A stretch of DNA of 64,000 nt from Flavobacteriaceae bacterium PS02336 (lineage in GTDB: Bacteria > Bacteroidota > Bacteroidia > Flavobacteriales > Flavobacteriaceae), in assembly GCA_029960065.1 (NCBI GenBank), contig JASCOF010000001.1, positions 372,001 to 436,000 of the forward strand, in the 5' to 3' direction. Every line of letters begins with the position of its first letter. Within the stretch, counting starts at the first letter, position 1. Below the pieces are notes generated by a model. That model did not search any database and was not told the DNA's origin. It was given only the letters and a program-made list of their open reading frames with translations. This document shows, piece after piece, positions 52,084 to 59,538 of the stretch. Made by a program: the position numbers and the translations under genes.

Positions 52084-52668
52084 ATGGCTGATCTGCATAC
52101 TCCAGATGCTCTATTAGTAAAAAATTATGTTGAAGGCAGTGAAGCTGCTCTTGCAACACTAATAAAGAGGCACGAATCTAAGATATATGGTTTCATATAT
52201 TCTAAGATTGCTGATAGAGATATTTCAAATGATATTTTCCAAGATACATTTATTAAAGTAATCAAAACTTTAAAAAGCAATTCTTATAACGAAGAAGGTA
52301 AATTCCTTCCTTGGGTAATGCGTATTTCGCATAACTTGATCGTAGATCATTTTCGCAAGACTAAAAAAATGCCAATGTATAGAGAAACAGAAGAGTTTTC
52401 GATTTTCTCTATCATGTCTGATGATGCATTAACTATAGAAGGCAAAATGATAGTAGATCAAGTAGAACTTGATTTGAAAAAGTTGATAGAAGAACTTCCC
52501 GAAGATCAAAAAGAAGTATTAGTTATGCGCATGTATCAAGATATGAGTTTTAAAGAAATCTCAGAAATTACAGGTGTTAGCATCAATACAGCGTTAGGAA
52601 GAATGCGTTATGCATTAATGAATTTGAGAAAAATAATAGATAAGCATCAAATTATTTTAACCAACTAA
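52084..52668 (+). CDS. RNA polymerase sigma factor, sigma-70/ECF family
   Basis: 194 residues. Region 2: SNDIFQDTFIKVIKTLKS and PWVMRISHNLIVDHFRKTKK. Region 4: LPEDQKEVLVMRMYQDMSFKEISEITGVSINTALGRMRYALMNLRK. The spacing and lack of region 3 fit an ECF-type factor. No membrane anti-sigma gene follows; instead a 47-codon mini-gene starts 51 bp downstream. Flavobacteria carry a conserved sigma of this form, apparently house-keeping rather than signal-linked, but its regulon is not known to me. Confidence 0.93.
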   Translation: MADLHTPDALLVKNYVEGSEAALATLIKRHESKIYGFIYSKIADRDISNDIFQDTFIKVIKTLKSNSYNEEGKFLPWVMRISHNLIVDHFRKTKKMPMYRETEEFSIFSIMSDDALTIEGKMIVDQVELDLKKLIEELPEDQKEVLVMRMYQDMSFKEISEITGVSINTALGRMRYALMNLRKIIDKHQIILTN

Positions 52669-52718
52669 TACTATTTTGGTAATAAGCTCGTTATACTATT
52701 ATAAAACAGTTTAATAGT

Positions 52719-52862
52719 ATGGCAAAAATTTACTCAAAAAAAGCATTAGCTTCTAAAAATCTTAAACCAAATAAAGAAGTAGTTTCTTTTATTTTAAATT
52801 ATTCTCAAGCGTTGACAGTAGTCAAAATTGAGGATAAAAATTTCGAGATTATAGCTAATTAA
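52719..52862 (+). CDS. 47-residue conserved-looking mini-protein downstream of sigma factor
   Basis: ATG-initiated frame: MAKIYSKKALASKNLKPNKE, then VVSFILNYSQALTVVKIEDK and NFEIIAN. It has a basic N-terminal third and a regular hydrophobic pattern in the second half (SFILNYSQALTVV, FEII), so a folded helix plus strand is plausible. I recall near-identical short proteins behind this sigma gene in other flavobacteria, which supports it, though not checked here. Position suggests co-transcription with the sigma factor and a possible small modulator role, which is inference. A terminator follows. Confidence 0.7.
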   Translation: MAKIYSKKALASKNLKPNKEVVSFILNYSQALTVVKIEDKNFEIIAN

Positions 52863-52927
52863 ACAGCCCACTGCTCCTGTCGGATGTTTATTAAAATAAA
52901 AACCAAATGGTCGTTTTGGTTAAAAGG

Positions 52928-52967
52928 CTCACTGTTTTGTATGCACATCAAACAGTGAGTTTTTTTA
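52928..52967 (+). terminator. Terminator of the sigma / mini-protein transcript
   Basis: CTCACTGTTT (52928-52937) with AAACAGTGAG (52950-52959), then eight T. A smaller hairpin, AACCAAA with TTTGGTT (52901-52921), lies just before. Confidence 0.9.
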
Positions 52968-53452
52968 TGTAAAAAATTTCCTTAATTTATTTATTCGCCA
53001 TCAAGATTGAGAACTTTTCGCTACTCTACTTTTTTATAAGTATTTTATGTCAGTTTTTCGGAGTTTTGTTAAAATTTAATATTTTGATCTAATTTTGTAT
53101 GTTTATTTAATTTTTAATTATATTTTAGTTAAAAACTAATTTTTTATGCATTAAAAACGCTTCTATTAAGTGTTTTTAATTTTAAAGTTTCTACTGAAAG
53201 TTTCAGTTGAAAATAATAATAAACTAAAAATTAAATACTTAACCCAAAATCAGATTATTTATGAAGAAAAACTACCCTGCATTATTTTGTTAAGTTAGTT
53301 GATTTGATTTAAGCAGCAATTATTTGTGCTAGAAAATAATATTTGCTGATCGTCTAGCTGTTGGAGGTAATTTTTAAACCAGTTTAATTATCCCTTACAA
53401 TTAGAAAATTTAAGAATGAAAAATCTTTAACCAACCAAAACTTAACCGCAAA
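52968..53452. other. Long leader region of the TPR gene
   Basis: Nearly 500 bp without a supported gene. It contains a promoter at 53065-53097, a 10-codon frame at 53262-53294 (MKKNYPALFC), and an imperfect hairpin near 53311-53345 (AGCAATTATTT ... AAATAATATTTGCT). If the promoter is real, the TPR mRNA has a leader of about 350 nt. Confidence 0.55.
53065..53097 (+). promoter_or_regulatory. Promoter upstream of the TPR gene
   Basis: TTTG (53065-53068), 21 bp, TAATTTTG (53090-53097), a good consensus match placed about 356 bp before the TPR start codon. Confidence 0.62.
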
Positions 53453-54517
53453 ATGAAAGAGAACATTATGATGCTGTCATGCCTGCTCATGATAAGCCTT
53501 GGTGCATTTGCCCAAAAAGACCGAATTAAAGAAGCGCAATCTTTGTTTGATAAAGGAAAAAGCGAAGAATCTTTAGCTATTTTAACCAAAACAGAATATC
53601 TCATCCTTAATGCCCCAGATGAAGACAAATCCGATTATTACTTCTTAAAAGGAAATGTTTTAAAAGATTTAGCCTTAAAAAATATTGATGCCGCTAATAA
53701 TTTTACACTTGCTGCCCAATCCTATCAAGATGTATTTTTATATGAGAATGAGTCAGGTAAATTCAAATCAACCGTTAAGGCAAATATAGCTTTAAAAGAT
53801 ATGAAAGCCGGACTTGTTAATGGTGCGATGGCAGATTTTAAAGCCGGTAAATTCAAGGAAAGTTCCGAGAAAAGTTACAAAGTGTACTTGTTTGATAAAA
53901 AAGATACTTTAAACTTATTTAATGCCGCATCTTCAGCACTGAATGGAAAAGATTACAATGCAGCGGTTACTTATTATGAATTATTAAAAAAGATAAATTA
54001 TACAGGAAAAGGCGTTTTGTATTTGGCAACCAATAAAAAAACTAAAGAAGAAGATGCGTTTATTTCGCCAAAAGCGAGAGACTATGCGATTCAACAAGGT
54101 CTTTATGAAAAACCAAGAACAGAGTCTATTCCTTCTAAGAAGATAGAAGTTAGCAGCAATCTAGCGTATTCTTATCTTGAAAATAAAGATTATCCTAAAG
54201 CAGAAGCGATTTACAATTATGTTTTAGAATTAAATCCTAATAATATTGATGCTTATATTAATCTTGCCTATTTGAAATTGCAGTTAAAAAAAGATTTAGC
54301 TGATGAAATAGCGGCTTTAGGGACATCTAAAGCAGAAATGCAGAAATACGATAAGCTAAACGCTAAAAAAGATGATATTACAAGAAGTGCCATTCCTTAT
54401 TTGAAAAAAGTACTGGCTATAGAACCCAAAAATCCAGATGCTACCAAAGTTTTGTTAGGAGTTTACAGATCTCTTGATATGACAGCCGAATACAATGCTT
54501 TGAAAGCAGGAATGTAA
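53453..54517 (+). CDS. Exported tetratricopeptide-repeat protein
   Basis: 354 residues. Signal peptide MMLSCLLMISLGAFAQ (an ATG five codons in is a possible alternative start). The rest is helical with TPR-like units: RIKEAQSLFDKGKSEESLAIL, AFISPKARDYAIQQGLYE, SNLAYSYLENKDYPKAEAIYNYVLELNPNNIDAYINLAYLKLQL and PYLKKVLAIEPKNPDATKVLLGVYRSL. Likely a periplasmic scaffold for protein-protein contact; partner unknown. It stands alone between a long leader and a terminator shared with nth. Confidence 0.85.
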   Translation: MKENIMMLSCLLMISLGAFAQKDRIKEAQSLFDKGKSEESLAILTKTEYLILNAPDEDKSDYYFLKGNVLKDLALKNIDAANNFTLAAQSYQDVFLYENESGKFKSTVKANIALKDMKAGLVNGAMADFKAGKFKESSEKSYKVYLFDKKDTLNLFNAASSALNGKDYNAAVTYYELLKKINYTGKGVLYLATNKKTKEEDAFISPKARDYAIQQGLYEKPRTESIPSKKIEVSSNLAYSYLENKDYPKAEAIYNYVLELNPNNIDAYINLAYLKLQLKKDLADEIAALGTSKAEMQKYDKLNAKKDDITRSAIPYLKKVLAIEPKNPDATKVLLGVYRSLDMTAEYNALKAGM

Positions 54518-54617
54518 AACCCAAAGATAATTAGGTAATAGGAGAATGTGATAATTAACGATCAAAAGTTGTTTTAGACATTGTCTAATTACCACATTAG
54601 AAATATGGTAGAGATTA

Positions 54618-54652
54618 AAGGCACAAAGTTTTTCTTTGTGCCTTATTTTTTT
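54618..54652. terminator. Terminator between TPR gene and nth
   Basis: AAGGCACAAAG (54618-54628), TTTTT loop, CTTTGTGCCTT (54634-54644) followed by T. The nth stop codon (54643-54645) lies in the right arm. Confidence 0.88.
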
Positions 54653-55305
54653 GAAGCCGTTTTTTCCATTTCTTCAATAAGGGATTTTTTTCCAACGGTT
54701 TTAGTAATAATATCTTTTTCCAGATTCCATCCACGCGCAGGAGAATATTCACGTCCGTACCAAATAATCTGAAGATGAAGGTCATTCCATAAATCTCTAG
54801 GAAACAATCTTTTGGCATCTTTTTCTGTCTGCGCTACATTTTTTCCGTTAGATAAATTCCATCGGTGCATTAATCTATGAATGTGTGTGTCAACTGGAAA
54901 TGCAGGAACTCCAAAAGCTTGGGACATTACCACACTTGCCGTTTTATGGCCAACTGCAGGTAAAGCTTCAAGCGCTTCAAAACTCTGCGGAACCTCTCCG
55001 TTATGTTTCTCAATCAAAATCTCAGACAAGCCATGAATTCCCTTTGATTTCATAGGCGATAAACCACAAGGACGAATAATTTCTTTAATTTCCTCGATGG
55101 ACATTTTAACCATATCATACGGATTATCTGCTTTTGCAAATAATAATGGCGTAATCTGATTTACACGAACATCGGTACATTGAGCAGAAAGTAAAACCGC
55201 AATCAATAAAGTGTAAGGGTCTTTGTGGTCAAGCGGAACAGGTATAGTAGGGTAAAGTTCTTTTAATTTATCGATAACAAATTGTACACGAGCTTCTTTA
55301 TTCAT
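54643..55305 (-). CDS. nth: Endonuclease III family DNA glycosylase lacking the Fe-S cysteines
   Basis: 220 residues. Helix-hairpin-helix glycosylase with LPAVGHKTASVV (catalytic Lys121) and FPVDTHIHRLMHRW (catalytic Asp139), equivalent to K120 and D138 of E. coli Nth. It removes oxidised pyrimidines and nicks abasic sites. The usual C-terminal C-x6-C-x2-C-x5-C that binds [4Fe-4S] is absent: the region reads YGREYSPARGWNLEKDIITK, with no cysteine after residue 80. Since all catalytic elements are intact it is probably an active cluster-less form. Divergent from bcp. Confidence 0.9.
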   Translation of the reverse strand: MNKEARVQFVIDKLKELYPTIPVPLDHKDPYTLLIAVLLSAQCTDVRVNQITPLLFAKADNPYDMVKMSIEEIKEIIRPCGLSPMKSKGIHGLSEILIEKHNGEVPQSFEALEALPAVGHKTASVVMSQAFGVPAFPVDTHIHRLMHRWNLSNGKNVAQTEKDAKRLFPRDLWNDLHLQIIWYGREYSPARGWNLEKDIITKTVGKKSLIEEMEKTASKK

Positions 55306-55357
55306 TTTCGTTTTTTTAATCCCGTAAAAATAGTATAATTTTGATCATGTGCCTAAT

Positions 55358-55490
55358 CCAGCTTTCCGTTTCAACTCCTCATTGCGTTAGTAACATTTTT
55401 AAGCATTAACAAGAGCTTCCGTTGGTCGCTTTCTTAATGCAAAAAATGTAAACTACCACAATTCCGGGGTTTTCACTGCAATCTGGGGCA
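55358..55490. repeat. Structured intergenic element with long imperfect stem
   Basis: Flanks CCAGCTTTCCG (about 55358) and GGGGTTTTCACTGCAATCTG (about 55466-55485) enclose an imperfect stem: TAGTAACATTTTTAAGCATT (from 55388) against AATGCAAAAAATGTAAACTA (to 55455). The flanks resemble a repeat class I recall from Bacteroidota spacers in which only the hairpin core varies. Confidence 0.6.
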
Positions 55491-55534
55491 AAAAGAACTT
55501 ACGAATTACAAGTTATGAGTTGTGAGTTATAAGT

Positions 55535-55542
55535 TATCTTTG
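55535..55542 (+). promoter_or_regulatory. Candidate -7 box for bcp
   Basis: TATCTTTG, 45 bp before the bcp ATG, just after a run of AGTTATGAGTT-like units. Confidence 0.45.
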
Positions 55543-55587
55543 TAATTAATCTCAAATCAACAATCTAAAATCTAAAATAAAAAGGAC

Positions 55588-56040
55588 ATGACAACATTAA
55601 AAGCGGGAGATAAAGCGCCAAATTTTTCAGGAACAGATCAGGACGGAAAAACTCATAAACTGGCAGATTATACAGGTAAGAAATTAGTAGTTTTCTTTTA
55701 TCCAAAAGCAAGTACACCAGGCTGTACTGCAGAAGCTTGTGATTTGAGAGATAATTTCGAACGTTTCAAAGCCAATAATTACGAGCTTTTAGGAGTAAGT
55801 GCCGACAGTCAGAAAGCGCAGTTGAAATTTAAAGACAAATACGAGTTTCCTTTTCCATTAATTGCAGACGAAGATAAATCAGTTATCAATGCGTTCGGAG
55901 TTTGGGGCCCAAAGAAATTCATGGGAAAAGAATACGACGGAATTCACAGAACAACTTTCGTAATCGACGAAAAAGGAATTATAGAAGAAGTGATTGAAAA
56001 AGTAAAAACAAAGGAACACGCTTCGCAGATTTTGAAGTAG
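55588..56040 (+). CDS. bcp: Thioredoxin-dependent peroxiredoxin, Bcp/PrxQ type
   Basis: 150 residues, cytoplasmic. The peroxidatic cysteine C46 and the resolving cysteine C51 lie in ASTPGCTAEACDLRD, the C-x4-C spacing of the alpha-helix-resolving PrxQ group. Other signatures: FFYPKASTPGCT, FPLIADEDKSVINAFGVWG and HRTTFVIDEKG. It reduces hydrogen peroxide and organic peroxides using thioredoxin. Its stop codon TAG starts the CAGTTTTCAGTC repeat. Confidence 0.95.
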   Translation: MTTLKAGDKAPNFSGTDQDGKTHKLADYTGKKLVVFFYPKASTPGCTAEACDLRDNFERFKANNYELLGVSADSQKAQLKFKDKYEFPFPLIADEDKSVINAFGVWGPKKFMGKEYDGIHRTTFVIDEKGIIEEVIEKVKTKEHASQILK

Positions 56041-56095
56041 TTTTCAGTCTCAGTCTCAGTTTTCAGTTTAAAGACGCAGCTAAAAACTGAGACTG
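56038..56095. repeat. Stop-linked CAGTTTTCAGTC repeat hairpin (copy 3)
   Basis: Begins at the bcp stop (TAGTTTTCAGTCTCAGTCTC). CAGTCTCAGTTTT (56051-56063) is a perfect inverse copy of AAAACTGAGACTG (56083-56095). Confidence 0.78.
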
Positions 56096-56117
56096 TAAAC
56101 TGAGACCGAACACTAAT

Positions 56118-56144
56118 AAAAAAAGTCCCAAAAGGGACTTTTTT
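56118..56144. terminator. Bidirectional terminator after bcp
   Basis: AAAAAAGTCCC, AAAA loop, GGGACTTTTTT; serves bcp and the convergent gene at 56146. Confidence 0.9.
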
Positions 56145-56145
56145 A

Positions 56146-57606
56146 TTATATATTTTGTTCTAATTCTTTCTGTGGATGATATCCAAAAAGATGATGTTCT
56201 TTAATAATTTCTGGAATTCCAGGAGGAAGCATTGGTTCCCAGCCTTTTTTACCTTGATTAATCATTTTTAGAACTTCTCTTGAGAAAACTTCCAAAATAT
56301 TAGGATCATAATCTATAATATCAACTACTTTTCCGTTGAATTTAAAGAATTTGTATAATTCTTTCATTCTAGGATGAACTTTTAAGTTGTTAGAATTCAT
56401 TAAAGTTCCGTCGTCATCTAACATTGGATATAAGAAAACTTTCATATCGCGGTAGAATAATTTTCCGAAAGCCTCCAGAATTCCACCACTTAAATGACGG
56501 TAATATTTCTCGTCAAAAATATCAACAAGATTGTTTACGCCCATTGCCAATCCCATTCGGGCTTTTGTATAATTAGCAAAGTATTCAACAACTTTATAAT
56601 ATTCTTGGAAGTTCGAAATCATAACGGTTTGACCAAGTGAACAAAGTAATTCTGCTCTGTCCATAAAGTCACGCTCGTCAATTTCACCATCAGAACGTAA
56701 GTTCGAAAGCGTGATTTCAAAAACAACCAAAGTATTGTTTTTCTCCACTTTATTTTCTTCAAGAAACATTTTTAATGATTTCTCATACATGTCCATATTT
56801 ACCTTAGTAACCGGACGAAAACTTCCTCTTAAAGCTAAAAGATTTTTTTTGTATAAAATAGCGGCAGGCAGAATGTTTTTCCCTTCTGGATTAAACATTA
56901 CGGCATCTGTCATTCCGTTTTTAACCAATTGCAAACTCATTAAACGATTGTCGACATCGGCAAAACGAGGTCCCGAAAAGTTAATAGTGTCAATCTCTAA
57001 TTGGTCTTTGTCTAAGTGATCGTATAAATAACGAAGTAATCTTTTTGGATCGTTATATTTGTAAAAAGCACCGTAAATTAAGTTTACACCTAAAATTCCT
57101 AGTGTTTCTTGTTGTAGTCTTGCGTCGGTCTCTTTAAAACGAATGTGCAGAATAATTTCGTTATAAGCTTCGTCTGGTTCAATTTGGTATCGAATTCCAA
57201 CCCAGCCGTGACCTTTAAATTGTTTAGCAAAATCTATTGTGGCTACCGTATTGGCATAACTAAAGAAAAGTTTTGTAGGGTGTTTTTCTCTGCTCAAACG
57301 TTCTTCAATAATTTGCCCTTCATGAGTAAGCATTTTTTTCAAACGTTCTTCCGTAACATATCTCCCGTCATTTTCTGAACCATAAACGGCATCACTAAAA
57401 TCTTTATCATAGGCAGACATTGCTTTTGCTATAGTCCCTGAAGAACCTCCGGATCTGAAAAAATGTCTAACTGTCTCTTGTCCAGCGCCAATTTCAGCAA
57501 ATGTTCCGTAAATATTCTCGTTTAAATTAATGCGTAAAGCTTTGTCTTTTATAGAAGGAATCTGTTCGATGACCTTGTCACCTTTGAGTTTTATTTCTGT
57601 ACCCAT
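56146..57606 (-). CDS. Conserved cytoplasmic protein of unknown function
   Basis: 486 residues without signal peptide or membrane helix. I recognise the family by ALRINLNENIYGTFAEIGAGQETVRHFFRSGGSSGTIAKAMSAYDKDFSDAVYG near the N-terminus, a strongly conserved block in Bacteroidota homologues, but no catalytic motif. Annotations such as TonB receptor or nicotinate-nucleotide adenylyltransferase have been attached to such proteins; the sequence has neither a barrel nor a nucleotidyltransferase HxGH site. It has its own promoter box and terminator. Confidence 0.8.
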   Translation of the reverse strand: MGTEIKLKGDKVIEQIPSIKDKALRINLNENIYGTFAEIGAGQETVRHFFRSGGSSGTIAKAMSAYDKDFSDAVYGSENDGRYVTEERLKKMLTHEGQIIEERLSREKHPTKLFFSYANTVATIDFAKQFKGHGWVGIRYQIEPDEAYNEIILHIRFKETDARLQQETLGILGVNLIYGAFYKYNDPKRLLRYLYDHLDKDQLEIDTINFSGPRFADVDNRLMSLQLVKNGMTDAVMFNPEGKNILPAAILYKKNLLALRGSFRPVTKVNMDMYEKSLKMFLEENKVEKNNTLVVFEITLSNLRSDGEIDERDFMDRAELLCSLGQTVMISNFQEYYKVVEYFANYTKARMGLAMGVNNLVDIFDEKYYRHLSGGILEAFGKLFYRDMKVFLYPMLDDDGTLMNSNNLKVHPRMKELYKFFKFNGKVVDIIDYDPNILEVFSREVLKMINQGKKGWEPMLPPGIPEIIKEHHLFGYHPQKELEQNI

Positions 57607-57628
57607 TTTGTTTTAAATAGATTTGTTA

Positions 57629-57636
57629 CAAAGTTA
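57629..57636 (-). promoter_or_regulatory. Candidate -7 box for the unknown-function gene
   Basis: TAACTTTG on the minus strand, 22 bp before the ATG at 57606. Confidence 0.5.
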
Positions 57637-57669
57637 GTAAATTAGGAGTCTAATGAAAGAGAAATAATC

Positions 57670-57677
57670 TATTTTTG
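57670..57677 (+). promoter_or_regulatory. Candidate -7 box for the MBL-fold gene
   Basis: TATTTTTG, 18 bp before the TTG start at 57696. Confidence 0.48.
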
Positions 57678-57695
57678 TAAAAAAATTAAGTTCAA

Positions 57696-58460
57696 TTGAA
57701 GGTTTATTTTTTAGGTACAGGTACTTCTCAAGGCATTCCGATTATCGGGATCGATCATCCAGTTTGTAAAAGCACTGATGCTAAGGATAAAAGGCTTCGT
57801 GTATCCATTTGGATTACATGGGATGAGCATTCTTACGTTATCGATTGCGGACCCGATTTTAGACAGCAGATGCTTTCCTGCGGATGCCGAAAACTCGACG
57901 CAATTTTATTTACGCACGAACATGCAGATCACACAGCTGGTTTAGATGATATTCGCCCTTTTAATTTTAAACAGGGAGAAATTCCGATTTATGGACATCA
58001 TCGTGTTTTGGATAATTTAAGAAAGCGTTTCGATTATGTTTTTGAAACCGTGAACAAATATCCAGGGGCTCCAAGTGTAAAAACTATCGAAGTACATAAT
58101 GATGCTCCCTTTGCTGTTGGAGATAAAACTGCTATTCCAATAAATGCGATGCATGGCGAATTACAGGTTTTTGGATATCGAATTGATGATTTTGCATACT
58201 TAACAGATGTAAAAACAATCGAACAGACTGAGATAGATAAACTGAAAGGTTTAAAAGTTTTGGTTGTAAATGCTTTACGTGTTGAACCTCATGACACGCA
58301 TTTTAATCTGCAGGAAGCACTAGATTTTATAAATCTTGTAAAACCTGAAAAAGCTTATTTAACACACATCAGCCATGTTTTAGGTTTCCATGAAGAAGTG
58401 CAGCAAACACTTCCGGAAAATATTTTTCTGGCTTACGATAATTTAGAAATTACAATTTAA
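57696..58460 (+). CDS. Metallo-beta-lactamase-fold hydrolase, PhnP-like
   Basis: 254 residues starting with TTG; the next in-frame Met is about 58 codons later and would cut the fold. Start motif KVYFLGTGTSQGIPIIG is typical of PhnP/RNase Z relatives. The metal site is THEHADHTAGLDDIRPF, with further ligands in NAMHGELQVFGYRI, YLTDVKT and LTHISHVLGFHEE. Probably a phosphodiesterase acting on cyclic or nucleotide phosphodiesters in the cytoplasm; the natural substrate is unclear. Followed 12 bp later by a small membrane-anchored protein. Confidence 0.87.
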   Translation: MKVYFLGTGTSQGIPIIGIDHPVCKSTDAKDKRLRVSIWITWDEHSYVIDCGPDFRQQMLSCGCRKLDAILFTHEHADHTAGLDDIRPFNFKQGEIPIYGHHRVLDNLRKRFDYVFETVNKYPGAPSVKTIEVHNDAPFAVGDKTAIPINAMHGELQVFGYRIDDFAYLTDVKTIEQTEIDKLKGLKVLVVNALRVEPHDTHFNLQEALDFINLVKPEKAYLTHISHVLGFHEEVQQTLPENIFLAYDNLEITI

Positions 58461-58472
58461 TTATACCACAAA

Positions 58473-58976
58473 ATGAAAAAATCCTTAATGCTTTATCTTT
58501 TTATTCTTGCCATTCTAATGAATGTGTTTACTTATGCGTTTTACAGCGGTGAAGTAAAATTTGCGCAGAATAGATACGATAAAACAACTAAGAAACTGAG
58601 AGACAGTATTAACCTGGTGAAGACACAATTGGCAGAAGCAGATTATTTTTCGTTAGAACATAATGAAAATGCTCAAAACTATTTTGATAACAGTGCTTCT
58701 GGCGGAAAAGTGATTTTGTATGAAAAACTAATTCCAGTTGTAACTGAAAAGTTATTAGACTACAATTCAGATCCAAAAGGGAATCCATATACAGGGCAGG
58801 ACCAGATTGGACCGACTAAATTTATTATTAATAAAGTAAAAATTTTAAATCACCGCTGGATTATTGCAGATTACAGTAATGGTGAATTATGGGGAGAAGT
58901 CTTGTTAAAATACTTTGTTGATAACGACGATAACATTACCTTTGAAGTAAATCAAACTTGGTTATATCAAAAATAG
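58473..58976 (+). CDS. Membrane-anchored hypothetical protein
   Basis: 167 residues. A single N-terminal hydrophobic helix (LMLYLFILAILMNVFTYAFY) is followed by a coiled-coil-like stretch (NRYDKTTKKLRDSINLVKTQLAEADYF) and a globular region with NPYTGQDQIGPTKFIINKVKILNHRWIIADYSNGELWGE. The helix is probably an uncleaved anchor with the bulk in the periplasm. No family is recognised. It is 12 bp after the MBL-fold gene, so both are likely on one mRNA; the stop codon lies in the left arm of a terminator. Confidence 0.7.
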   Translation: MKKSLMLYLFILAILMNVFTYAFYSGEVKFAQNRYDKTTKKLRDSINLVKTQLAEADYFSLEHNENAQNYFDNSASGGKVILYEKLIPVVTEKLLDYNSDPKGNPYTGQDQIGPTKFIINKVKILNHRWIIADYSNGELWGEVLLKYFVDNDDNITFEVNQTWLYQK

Positions 58977-58999
58977 GATTTTTTAATCCTATTTTTTTT
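58971..58999 (+). terminator. Terminator after the membrane-anchored hypothetical gene
   Basis: AAATAGGATT, TTTT loop, AATCCTATTT, then T run to 58999. The stop TAG (58974-58976) is inside the stem. Confidence 0.85.
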
Positions 59000-59021
59000 G
59001 ACCTTTAAATTTAATAGGATT

Positions 59022-59453
59022 ATGAAAAAGATGTTTTTGTTTTTGATTATCGCTTCTGCGACGTTTTCTTGTGCAAAAAAAGTTTCCCAAGAAAGTACCA
59101 ATGTTACTCCAAAAGAGTCTAAAAAAGAGACTGTTGCAGGCGGAGATTCTGATTCCCACGGCTGTAAAGCTTCAGCAGGATACACTTGGTCAATACTTAA
59201 AAATGAGTGTGTTAGAATTTTTGAAAATAGCACCAGGCTAAATCATGCCGAAGACGGAAAAACGTATTCTACCGCTTCGTATGTGATTTTTGATGGACAC
59301 AAAGCAGAGCTTTTCTTAGATACTCAAAAAGAATCTATCATTTTAGAAAGAAAATCAGAAGGTGATTCTTGGATTAATGGCGATTGGCAGTTAATTCCGT
59401 GGAAAGGATATGTTTTGAAAAAAGGAGAGAAGATTCTTTATACTGGGCAATAG
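59022..59453 (+). CDS. Small lipoprotein of unknown function
   Basis: 143 residues from the ATG at 59022; this start gives a proper lipoprotein signal (MKKMFLFLIIASATFSC). A Ser/Thr/Lys-rich linker is followed by SHGCKASAGYTWSILKNECVRIFE, with two cysteines likely to form a disulfide; this element recalls a short motif in other Bacteroidota lipoproteins, though I cannot name a family. The rest is beta-rich (YVIFDGHKAELFLD, WQLIPWKGYVLKKGEKILY). It is separated from the gene upstream by a terminator. Its stop TAG starts the stop-linked repeat. Confidence 0.72.
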   Translation: MKKMFLFLIIASATFSCAKKVSQESTNVTPKESKKETVAGGDSDSHGCKASAGYTWSILKNECVRIFENSTRLNHAEDGKTYSTASYVIFDGHKAELFLDTQKESIILERKSEGDSWINGDWQLIPWKGYVLKKGEKILYTGQ

Positions 59454-59538
59454 TTTTCAGTCTCAGTTTTCAGTCTCAGTTTAGAACTTTGTCAAAATTT
59501 CATTTTGACAAAGTTTTTTTTGTTAAGACTGAAAACTA
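59451..59538. repeat. Stop-linked CAGTTTTCAGTC repeats (copies 4 and 5) around a hairpin
   Basis: Copy 4 begins with the lipoprotein stop: TAG then two 13-base units TTTTCAGTCTCAG (59454-59479). Copy 5, inverted, ends at the esterase stop (59538-59536, TAG in minus-strand TAGTTTTCAGTC). Between them lies the hairpin at 59485-59515. Confidence 0.8.
59485..59521. terminator. Hairpin terminator of the CTTTGTCAAA family
   Basis: Perfect 14-bp stem AACTTTGTCAAAAT (59485-59498) with ATTTTGACAAAGTT (59502-59515), then T to 59521. Same core as the inverted repeat at 24606-24638. Confidence 0.85.
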
